DNA of 7,609 nt. Source: Gemmatimonadota bacterium. Lineage in GTDB: Bacteria; Gemmatimonadota; Gemmatimonadetes; Longimicrobiales; RSA9. Position 1 is the stretch's first letter; each line of letters opens with the position of its first letter. Both the position numbers and the translations under genes were made by a program. The stretch is taken from the NCBI GenBank assembly GCA_019689775.1, contig JADGGV010000189.1, forward strand, positions 1-7,609, read 5' to 3'. The notes below the pieces were generated by a model. That model worked only from the letters and a program-made list of their open reading frames with translations. It searched no databases and was not told where the DNA came from. Below, piece by piece: positions 1 through 4,765 of the stretch.

Positions 1-600
1 CCCGACGCCGCCCTCGCGGCGGGCCCCGACGCCCCGGCCGCCGGCGTCGACGACGCCGGCGGCCCGCAGCGCGGGGAGCAGATCGGGCGTGCGCGCGAGC
101 GCATCGCGGGCGCGGTCGAGGAGCGCCTTCAGCAGCTCGCGGAAGTCGCCGCCGGCCGGGAAGCGCTCGGCCTCCTCGGCGGTCTCGCGCATGACCGTAA
201 CCATCGTCCCCTCGACGGGGCGCTCGAGGGCACGGTAGACGCGCTCGACGGCGTCGCGGAGCGCGCGCGCGAACTCGGGGATGCCGAGCCGGCGCCGGTC
301 GCCGACGCTGTCGGCGAAGCCGAGCAGGAAATGCGAGAGGATCATCCCGCAGTTGCCGCGGGCGCCGAGCACGGCGGCCTCGGCGGCCTCGCGCGCGACG
401 CCGCCGACGGACTCGCGCTCCGTGGCGCGGATCCGCTCGGCGATGGAGCCGACCGTGAGCGCGAGGTTCGTCCCGGTGTCGCCGTCCGGGACGGGGAAAA
501 CGTTGATGCGGTTGAGCTCCGCGCGCTGGGCGCGCACGGCCTCACATGCGGCGACGAGCGCGCGGCGCAGCCTCGGCCCGTCCACGTATTGGATTCCCAT
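1..600 (-). CDS. DAK2-domain protein (DhaL/FakA-like), 3' end outside window
   Basis: The first 200 residues are visible and the gene runs off the left edge. The N-terminus is a DAK2 (DhaL-type ATP-binding kinase) domain. Residues 30-45 read NRINVFPVPDGDTGTN, with D39 and D41 as the expected Mg-ATP-binding aspartates. The other family blocks follow: ARGNCGMILS (80-89), VEGTMVTVMRE (129-139), TPDLLPAL (171-178) and GVVDAGG (182-188). In known proteins this domain phosphorylates dihydroxyacetone (DhaL) or fatty acids held by a DegV-type partner (FakA/FakB). A long FakA-like or DAK2-DegV fusion protein is likely, but only the DAK2 part is visible. ATG at 600 is the only usable upstream start: an in-frame TAG lies 30 nt before it with no ATG, GTG or TTG between. 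No Shine-Dalgarno precedes it, and a -10-like TATTTT ends 7 nt upstream, so translation is probably leaderless. After residue 188 the sequence turns Gly/Arg-rich where the family normally has a hydrophobic helix. Confidence 0.9.
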   Translation of the reverse strand, partial: MGIQYVDGPRLRRALVAACEAVRAQRAELNRINVFPVPDGDTGTNLALTVGSIAERIRATERESVGGVAREAAEAAVLGARGNCGMILSHFLLGFADSVGDRRRLGIPEFARALRDAVERVYRALERPVEGTMVTVMRETAEEAERFPAGGDFRELLKALLDRARDALARTPDLLPALRAAGVVDAGGRGVGARREGGVG

Positions 601-616
601 TCGTGGGAAAATACGT
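584..616. repeat. 33-nt inverted repeat covering the DAK2 start codon
   Basis: ACGTATT (584-590) is the exact reverse complement of AATACGT (610-616), and TTCCCA (594-599) of TGGGAA (604-609). The inner arms enclose a TTCG loop and the left arm carries a 3-nt bulge (591-593). Together this is a 13-bp two-part hairpin or a dyad operator. It contains the start codon (598-600) and -10 element (608-613) of the minus-strand gene, and lies 16 nt upstream of the TACAAT facing the ferredoxin. A regulator bound here could affect both genes. Confidence 0.6.
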
Positions 617-636
617 TGGCGCCGACGGGGCTACAA
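608..636 (-). promoter_or_regulatory. Probable leaderless promoter of the DAK2 gene
   Basis: On the minus strand, TTGTAG (plus positions 631-636) and TATTTT (608-613) are separated by exactly 17 nt. The -10-like element lies 7 nt before the A of the ATG at 600, so the expected transcription start coincides with the start codon. The -35 matches consensus only in TTG and the -10 in five of six positions. The absence of any Shine-Dalgarno fits leaderless initiation. Inferred from sequence only. Confidence 0.5.
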
Positions 637-637
637 T
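632..637 (+). promoter_or_regulatory. Candidate -10 element (TACAAT) for the ferredoxin gene
   Basis: TACAAT is a five-of-six match to the sigma70 -10 box and stands out in very GC-rich DNA. No convincing -35 box lies 15-19 nt upstream; the sequence there is A-rich (AAAATACG). If used, it gives a leader of about 125 nt before GTG 770. It overlaps the minus-strand TTGTAG -35 box, so the divergent promoters would share bases. Confidence 0.35.
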
Positions 638-673
638 CGGCCAGTGGCGCGGCCGGTCGGGCGGGCTGGGCTG

Positions 674-696
674 CCGGATTCGGCGCGAATCGCCGG
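674..696 (+). promoter_or_regulatory. Stem-loop in the ferredoxin leader
   Basis: GATTCG (677-682) and CGAATC (686-691) pair perfectly around a GCG loop. CCG (674-676) and CGG (694-696) can extend the stem across a 2-nt bulge. It lies in the putative untranslated leader, 60 nt upstream of the Shine-Dalgarno. No riboswitch class is recognised, and function is unknown. Confidence 0.3.
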
Positions 697-756
697 TTCC
701 GCGCTTGCGCGCCCGGCGCGCCGTCGTCGGGGTGCGTCGCTTCGACCTTTGACCGT

Positions 757-761
757 GGAGG
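757..761 (+). promoter_or_regulatory. Ribosome binding site fixing the ferredoxin start
   Basis: GGAGG followed by an 8-nt spacer (AACTGTCC) before GTG 770. It rules out the in-frame GTG at 755, which is too close, and the much longer upstream open frame. Confidence 0.7.
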
Positions 762-769
762 AACTGTCC

Positions 770-1012
770 GTGGAGCCGTTCGCCGAACGCCGGATCGGAG
801 ACCTGGTCGTGCGCATCGACCGCCGCTCGTGCCTTGCCTACGGCGACTGCATCGACCTGGCGCCGCAGGTCTTCGAGCTGGACGAGGACGGCATCTGCCG
901 GTTCCGCGAGCCGGTGGGCGAGATCGAGCGCGAGGCGTTGATCGAGGCGTGCGACGTGTGCCCGGCGGACGCGCTGCTGGTGTTCGACGCGACGGGGCGC
1001 CAGATCGTCTAG
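770..1012 (+). CDS. Small single-cluster ferredoxin with CxxYxxC motif
   Basis: An 80-residue soluble electron carrier. Cluster-ligand pattern: C21-x2-Y24-x2-C27, then C64-P65 near the C-terminus, framing the acidic stretch DLAPQVFELDEDG (29-41) typical of single-cluster bacterial ferredoxins of the Fer4_13/Fer4_15 type. The second ligand position of a usual CxxCxxC is Tyr, so a [3Fe-4S] cluster or a [4Fe-4S] cluster with a non-cysteine ligand is likely; related ferredoxins often serve cytochrome P450s. Two further cysteines, C43 and C61, are present, and C61 sits three residues before C64. GTG 770 is chosen because GGAGG (757-761) lies 8 nt upstream. An in-frame GTG at 755 overlaps that Shine-Dalgarno, and the open frame back to 281 lies opposite the DAK2 gene. 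No P450 or oxidoreductase is adjacent; the nearest redox gene is the convergent aldehyde dehydrogenase, so the partner is unknown. Confidence 0.87.
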   Translation: MEPFAERRIGDLVVRIDRRSCLAYGDCIDLAPQVFELDEDGICRFREPVGEIEREALIEACDVCPADALLVFDATGRQIV

Positions 1013-1071
1013 CCACGGCCGGCGCCGGCGCGTCGGGGCGGGCTTCGCCGGTTCGGCGCGGCGAGGACGTT

Positions 1072-1096
1072 GCCCCGCGCGAGCGCGGCGCGGGGC
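1072..1096. terminator. GC hairpin between convergent genes
   Basis: GCCCCGCGC (1072-1080) and GCGCGGGGC (1088-1096) form a perfect 9-bp stem with a 7-nt loop. It lies in the 93-nt gap between the ferredoxin stop and the aldehyde dehydrogenase stop, where a bidirectional terminator would be expected. Neither side has a T-tract, so intrinsic termination is uncertain. Confidence 0.4.
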
Positions 1097-1105
1097 GATG
1101 TCGCC

Positions 1106-2581
1106 TCACCGGATCAGGCGGCGCATCAGGTCGACGAGGCGGATGGCGCGGCGGCGGTACGGCGGGTCGAGGAGCGGAACGAGCCCCGGGCCGCGCTGGC
1201 GCACGACCGCGCGCTCGTAGGAGAACGCGCGGAACCCGAACCAGCCGTGGTAGGCGCCCAGGCCGCTCGCGCCCACGCCGCCGAACGGGAGGTTCGGGTT
1301 GAAGTAGTGGATCGCCGCCTCGTTGACGACGACGGCGCCGGAGTCGGTGCGCTCCATGACGGCGCGGGCGACGCGGCGGCTCCTGGTGAATAGGTAGAGC
1401 GCGAGCGGCCGCGGGCGGGCGTCGATCTCGGCGAGCGCGTCGTCGAGCGAGGCGAACGTGCGGACGGGGAGGACGGGGCCGAAGATCTCCTCGTCCATGA
1501 TCGGCGAACCGGCGGCGACGTTCGAGAGGAGGGTCGGCGCGAAGTAGCGCTCGAGCGGATCGGAGCGCCCGCCGATCTCGATGCGTGCGCCGACGGCGAC
1601 GGCGGCCTCGACGCGGGCGGCGAGGCGGAGCACGGCGTGCTCGTCGACGATGCGGCACAGGTCGGGCGAGCGGCGGCGCGCGTCCTCGGACGGACCGTAG
1701 AAGCGCGCGACGGCGTCGACGGCGCGCTCGACGAAGCGGCGGGCGAGCGACGCGTGCACGAGCGCGTAGTCCGGCGCGATGCAGGTCTGGCCGGCGTTGG
1801 TGAACTTCGCGCGGACGATGCGCTCGGCGGCGCGGTCGACGTCGGCGGTCTCGTCGACGACGGCGGGGCACTTGCCGCCCAGCTCGAGCGTGACGCCGGC
1901 GTGATGGCGCGCGGCCGCCTCCATGACCTTGCGGCCGATCGCGCCGCTGCCGGTGAAGAAGAAGTGGTCGAAGGGGAGGTCGAGGAGCGCGTCCGCCACG
2001 GGCACACCGCCGCCGACGACGGCGACCTCGTTCTCGGGGAACGCGTCCGCGACGAGCGCCTCGAGCGCGGCCGCGGTGCGCGGCGCCTTCTCCGAGGGGC
2101 GCGCGATCACACAGTTGCCGGCGGCGACGGCCGCGATCAGCGGATTGACGACGAGGCCGAACGGGTAGTTCCAGGCGCCGAGCACCAGGACGACGCCCCT
2201 CGGCTCGTAGCGGATCTCGCTGCGGCCACCGGCGAGGAGAAAGGGGTGCGGCACGCGGCGGGGGCGCATCCAGCGCCGGAGGTGGCGGGCCGCATGCGCG
2301 ATCTCGCGCAGCGCGGGCTGGATCTCGATTGCCTCGACCTCGACGTACGGCTTGCCGAGATCGACCGCCATGGCCCGGTGCAGCGCCACGCGGTGCGCGA
2401 GGATCGCGGCGCGCAGGGCCTCGAGGCGCTCGATGCGCTCGCGTGCGCCGAGCCGGCGCACGAACTCGCGGTTGCGGCGCTGGGCCTCGAAGAGCGTACG
2501 CGCGCGCTCGATCAGAGCCGCGTCCGGGAGCGTCTCCGCCACCGGCCCCGCCCCGGATCCCGCCGTCGCCACGTCCGCCAT
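1106..2581 (-). CDS. Aldehyde dehydrogenase, class 3 / coniferyl-aldehyde type
   Basis: A 491-residue cytosolic NAD(P)-dependent aldehyde dehydrogenase that oxidises an aldehyde to the acid. Full family length, with about 20 extra Ala/Gly-rich N-terminal residues. Visible motifs: WNYP (137-140, oxyanion N138), FTGS (209-212, Rossmann turn), LELGGK (232-237, general base E233), GQTC (264-267, nucleophile C267), APDY (269-272), EEIFGPVLPV (364-373), PFGGVGASG (432-440) and a C-terminal PPY (473-475). APDY after the cysteine, the NPNLPFGG block and the PPY tail indicate the ALDH3 branch, which takes medium-chain and aromatic aldehydes; the substrate here is unknown. The cofactor-binding KPSE motif reads RPSE (161-164), an Arg in place of the usual Lys. 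GAGGTG (2586-2591 on the plus strand) gives a Shine-Dalgarno 4 nt before ATG 2581. The gene is convergent with the ferredoxin and lies 153 nt downstream of the same-strand lipoprotein gene. Confidence 0.95.
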   Translation of the reverse strand: MADVATAGSGAGPVAETLPDAALIERARTLFEAQRRNREFVRRLGARERIERLEALRAAILAHRVALHRAMAVDLGKPYVEVEAIEIQPALREIAHAARHLRRWMRPRRVPHPFLLAGGRSEIRYEPRGVVLVLGAWNYPFGLVVNPLIAAVAAGNCVIARPSEKAPRTAAALEALVADAFPENEVAVVGGGVPVADALLDLPFDHFFFTGSGAIGRKVMEAAARHHAGVTLELGGKCPAVVDETADVDRAAERIVRAKFTNAGQTCIAPDYALVHASLARRFVERAVDAVARFYGPSEDARRRSPDLCRIVDEHAVLRLAARVEAAVAVGARIEIGGRSDPLERYFAPTLLSNVAAGSPIMDEEIFGPVLPVRTFASLDDALAEIDARPRPLALYLFTRSRRVARAVMERTDSGAVVVNEAAIHYFNPNLPFGGVGASGLGAYHGWFGFRAFSYERAVVRQRGPGLVPLLDPPYRRRAIRLVDLMRRLIR

Positions 2582-2594
2582 GAGTCACCTCGAG

Positions 2595-2616
2595 CCGCCG
2601 GGCCGTGCCCCGGCGG
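2595..2616 (-). promoter_or_regulatory. Hairpin just upstream of the aldehyde dehydrogenase RBS
   Basis: CCGCCGGG (2595-2602) and CCCGGCGG (2609-2616) form a perfect 8-bp stem with a 6-nt loop in the gap 2582-2734. It ends 3 nt before the Shine-Dalgarno of the aldehyde dehydrogenase. It may terminate transcripts from the upstream lipoprotein gene or structure the dehydrogenase leader; no T-tract follows. The rest of this gap shows no clear promoter. Confidence 0.3.
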
Positions 2617-2734
2617 AACGCTGCGCGGCGCCCGCCCCCCCGTCAAGGGGATGCCGGCCCTGCCCGCGCGCCGGGTCGATGCGAGGCGCGGCGACGCGCG
2701 GGCTCGCCGCCCGCCGCGCCGGCATGCCGCCGCC

Positions 2735-3136
2735 TCAGAAGACCCGGTAGCTCGACAGCGCGAGGTGGTTCTCGATGCTCCAGTCGACCAGCTGCCCGGG
2801 CGCGACCAGGAGCGGCTCGGTAACGAAGACCTCGTTCGACCCGATCGGATCGACCAGGAGCTGGAAATCGCCCGACGGCGTGGCCAGCCCCGACGGGAGC
2901 CGGAACACCTGCGCGGTCATGCTCGTCACCGTGCCGAGCCGGTACTTCGTGCCCTCGCGGACCGCATAGACGTCGACGTCCAGCCAGTTGTGGTTCGCGA
3001 CCCGCACCCTGATCGCGCTGGACGGACTCGCCGCGAGTTCGTCCTCAGGAGAACCCGCGCCGGTCGCCCGCGCACATGCGCCGCCCCCGAGCCCCATCAC
3101 GAGAGCCGCCGCCACGACCCATCTCATCGCCCGCAC
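2735..3136 (-). CDS. Small probable lipoprotein of unknown function
   Basis: A 133-residue exported protein with no recognised enzymatic motif. The N-terminus has Arg residues (2 and 5), a hydrophobic stretch WVVAAALVMGL (6-16), then GGGAC with C21 as probable lipidated cysteine. The lipobox is imperfect (Gly at -3), so cleavage at the following ARA by signal peptidase I is an alternative. The mature part (about 40-133) alternates beta-strand-like segments: IRVRVANHNWLDVDVYAV, KYRLGTVTS, FQLLVDPIGS, LVDWSIENHLALSSYRVF. This suggests a small beta-sandwich. I recall similar hypothetical proteins from Gemmatimonadota but could not search. GTG 3136 is preferred because GGGAGGA (3141-3147 on the plus strand) sits 4 nt before it; ATG 3127 is in frame but 13 nt from that site. 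The gene has its own leader and may read into the aldehyde dehydrogenase, though a 153-nt gap separates them. Confidence 0.78.
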   Translation of the reverse strand: MRAMRWVVAAALVMGLGGGACARATGAGSPEDELAASPSSAIRVRVANHNWLDVDVYAVREGTKYRLGTVTSMTAQVFRLPSGLATPSGDFQLLVDPIGSNEVFVTEPLLVAPGQLVDWSIENHLALSSYRVF

Positions 3137-3140
3137 ACCG

Positions 3141-3147
3141 TCCTCCC
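3141..3147 (-). promoter_or_regulatory. Ribosome binding site deciding the small lipoprotein start
   Basis: GGGAGGA on the minus strand, 4 nt before GTG 3136 and 13 nt before ATG 3127. The spacing favours the GTG; either start keeps the signal peptide intact. Confidence 0.55.
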
Positions 3148-3155
3148 ATCCGAAT

Positions 3156-3171
3156 GACGCCCCCGGGCGTC
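3156..3171. repeat. Palindrome GACGCCC-CC-GGGCGTC
   Basis: Two perfect 7-nt inverted arms around a 2-nt centre, 19 nt upstream of GTG 3136 of the minus-strand lipoprotein. The near-absence of a loop suits a dimeric DNA-binding protein better than an RNA hairpin, although a G+C-rich palindrome can also arise by composition. Confidence 0.4.
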
Positions 3172-3186
3172 CCCCGCTCGTTCCGG

Positions 3187-3204
3187 ATGGGGCATCCGCC
3201 CCAT
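3187..3204. repeat. Inverted repeat ATGGGGC-ATCC-GCCCCAT
   Basis: Perfect 7-bp arms with a 4-nt loop, 15 nt beyond the neighbouring palindrome at 3156-3171, in the same divergent gap. It could be a leader hairpin of the minus-strand gene or an operator. No T-tract follows on either strand. Confidence 0.4.
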
Positions 3205-3596
3205 AGCGGAGCGGCCAGGTGCAGGCGTCGTGCCCGGCGGGCGGGTGGGGTGCGGCGCCGACTCGGTGGCGCCGAACCACTTATCGGTCGGTCCGCCCAT
3301 CTGGCCGGCGCAGGCGATCCCTGAACCGGCGTGGACCGGAACCGCGGCATCACCGCCTTGTGTCGGCCGGCGCGGCACGCGACGTTGGCCGGGAGTGCGT
3401 GGACGGATGCGGGGCTCGACGGCAGAGTGGGGGAGCGGGGAAGTCGCGGAGTGGACGCGTGGGCCGGCGGCTCGGGCGGCGGGCCGGACGCGCGGAAGCG
3501 TCGTCGCGCGGCCGGGCGGGAGCGGGCGCGTGGAACATGCAGGGACCGCCGTTCCTCCGCGGCGTCCATTCCCCACGGGGTCATCCACCGCCCGCC

Positions 3597-3615
3597 CCGC
3601 GCGGAGCGCGGAGGG
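3597..3615 (+). promoter_or_regulatory. Ribosome binding site of the short ATPase with adjoining hairpin
   Basis: GGAGGG (3610-3615) precedes ATG 3622 by 6 nt and fixes that start. CCGCGC (3597-3602) and GCGCGG (3606-3611) form a 6-bp stem with a GGA loop, and its last two bases are the first two of the Shine-Dalgarno. Folding could partly hide the ribosome site. Confidence 0.5.
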
Positions 3616-3621
3616 ACGAGA

Positions 3622-4563
3622 ATGGGCGCGAACGAGTCGACGACAACGGGCGGTCGCGCGCCGCAACCGGCAGACGTGGCCGTGCTGGAGCGCGAGCTGG
3701 ACGCGGCGCTGGCCGGGGTCGGCCGTGTCGTGTTCGTCACGGGGCCGCGCGGGAGCGGCCGGACCGCGCTGCTGCACGGCTTCGCGGAGGCCGCGACCCG
3801 GCGGCGTCTGCGGGTGACGGCGGGCGCGTGCGGCGGTGATGCGCGGGGGAGCGTGTGGGCCACGCTGGCAGAGCGGGCGGCACGGCGGGGCCGGGTGCGG
3901 CGCGTGGCGACGTCGGTCCTGCCGGAATGGGTCGCGGTCGTGCCGGTGGTCGGGAAGCTCATGGCCGCGCTGCTCGCGACGCTGATCGCGGTGCGGCGCG
4001 GGCGCGGTGAATCGGAGGCGGCCGCGCCGCCGACCACCGCGGTGGGCGCGGTGCGGGCGCTGCTCGACGGCCCCGACGCGCCGAGCGTGGTCCTCGTCGA
4101 CGATCTGGACCTCGGCACCGCCGGAGACCTGGCGGGCGCGGCCGCGCTGATCCGGCGACTGCCGCACGAGCGGCGACTGCTCGTGGCCTCGTGCCGGCCG
4201 GAGTCGGAGCTCCCCGACGCGGTCCGCGACCTGATGCTCGAGGCGGACCGGCTGGGGTGCTGCGCGCGGCTCCGGCTCGAGGCGCGGGGCCACGGCGCGG
4301 CGGGGCTCGGCGGCCTGGCCGCGATCGCGCCGGCGGACCGCGAGCTGCTTGCGCGGGTGGCGGCCGACGGCGTGTTCCGCGCCGCCGAGCTGGCGGCGCG
4401 TGCGGGCCTTGCCGAGCTGGAGGTCGAGGACCGGCTGGCGGCGCTGGCGCGCGCGGGCATCCTCGAGTATCGGGGCACCGAGGGCGCCGGCGACGAGGCG
4501 ACGAGCGTGTACGCGTTCGCGTCGCCGAAGCTGGCGGCGGCATTGACCGGCGGCGCCGACTAG
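3622..4563 (+). CDS. Short P-loop ATPase paralog, Walker A lysine replaced
   Basis: A 313-residue protein related to the AAA_16/STAND-type ATPase at 6305. The Walker A position reads GPRGSGRT (41-48), with R47 where Lys is normally required; hydrophobic beta VVLV (156-159) and D160-D161 form Walker B, and LLVASCRPE (186-194) matches the sensor strand LILGTYRET of the paralog. Between the Walker motifs lies a hydrophobic segment with W103, P108-V109 and G111 (99-124), matched in the paralog. Residues 232-307 resemble the paralog's winged-helix-like part: LAAIAPADRELL, then LEVEDRLAALARAGIL. About 70 residues before this are missing, as is any TPR region. The reading frame is clean, with a strong Shine-Dalgarno, so this looks like a maintained short form rather than decay. 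With R47, ATP binding may persist but hydrolysis is doubtful. It may act as a regulator or partner of the larger ATPase; no function is established. Confidence 0.82.
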   Translation: MGANESTTTGGRAPQPADVAVLERELDAALAGVGRVVFVTGPRGSGRTALLHGFAEAATRRRLRVTAGACGGDARGSVWATLAERAARRGRVRRVATSVLPEWVAVVPVVGKLMAALLATLIAVRRGRGESEAAAPPTTAVGAVRALLDGPDAPSVVLVDDLDLGTAGDLAGAAALIRRLPHERRLLVASCRPESELPDAVRDLMLEADRLGCCARLRLEARGHGAAGLGGLAAIAPADRELLARVAADGVFRAAELAARAGLAELEVEDRLAALARAGILEYRGTEGAGDEATSVYAFASPKLAAALTGGAD

Positions 4564-4586
4564 CCGTCGCGGCGCCCGGCCGACGG
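4564..4586 (+). terminator. Hairpin directly after the short ATPase stop codon
   Basis: CCGTCG (4564-4569) pairs with CGACGG (4581-4586), with an inner CGG/CCG extension across a 2-nt bulge. It starts at the base after the TAG stop. The following sequence (ACGCGTTCGTTG) has no real T-tract, so termination is tentative. Confidence 0.3.
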
Positions 4587-4595
4587 ACGCGTTCG

Positions 4596-4624
4596 TTGAC
4601 ATTTTCCGCGAGGGCGGCAGATTC
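4596..4624 (+). promoter_or_regulatory. Possible promoter for the large lipoprotein (TTGACA)
   Basis: A perfect -35 hexamer TTGACA (4596-4601) followed by TTTT, the most AT-rich spot of this gap. With a 16-17 nt spacer the -10 would be CAGATT or AGATTC (4618-4624), a poor match. If active, the lipoprotein has its own promoter with a leader of about 135 nt, separate from the short ATPase. Nothing else convincing was seen in 4564-4765. Confidence 0.35.
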
Positions 4625-4765
4625 GGTCTAGCGCAACCGGGCCATATCCGTTCGTCAATGGCGGCTCCTGCCACCGTCGGCCGAAGCGTTCTCCGATGCA
4701 CGCGGCGCACGGCGGAACGGGCGGTGTCCGTCCGGCCGGCGCCGCCACTTCCCAGGTGAGGTCCC

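Larger units (their letters stand above)
3137..3621. other. 485-nt divergent intergenic region
   Basis: This is the longest non-coding stretch of the window, between the minus-strand lipoprotein and the plus-strand short ATPase. Apart from the two inverted repeats at 3156-3204, it holds a tandem pair GGCGCCGA (3254-3261 and 3268-3275, 14-nt period) and a hairpin next to the ATPase Shine-Dalgarno. No clear -35/-10 pair was found for either gene. The open frame 3331-3621 in phase with the ATPase encodes Arg/Gly/Ala-rich sequence without domain features and is judged non-coding. Confidence 0.5.

Noticed and set aside
281..769. N-terminal extension of the ferredoxin
   Set aside because: It lies opposite the DAK2 gene and its promoter, is Arg/Ser/Ala-rich, and the GGAGG at 757-761 places the start at 770.
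342..2588. 748-codon open frame on the minus strand
   Set aside because: It overlaps the aldehyde dehydrogenase in another frame and runs across the ferredoxin and part of the DAK2 gene. The product is Arg/Pro/Ala-rich with no domain, as expected from GC-rich codon bias.
1637..3157. 506-codon open frame on the plus strand
   Set aside because: Antisense to the aldehyde dehydrogenase and the small lipoprotein, both of which have clear motifs. No Shine-Dalgarno or domain supports this frame.
3254..3275. Tandem GGCGCCGA pair with 14-nt period as an operator
   Set aside because: Only two copies, composed of very common GC words for this window; listed in the intergenic description but not claimed as a site.
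3331..3621. N-terminal extension of the short ATPase
   Set aside because: Low-complexity translation without similarity to the paralog; the GGAGGG at 3610-3615 points to ATG 3622.
3622..4563. Short ATPase as a pseudogene
   Set aside because: No frameshift or internal stop, good codon bias, and a strong Shine-Dalgarno. The losses are clean and domain-like, so a maintained short form is the better reading, although recent decay is not excluded.
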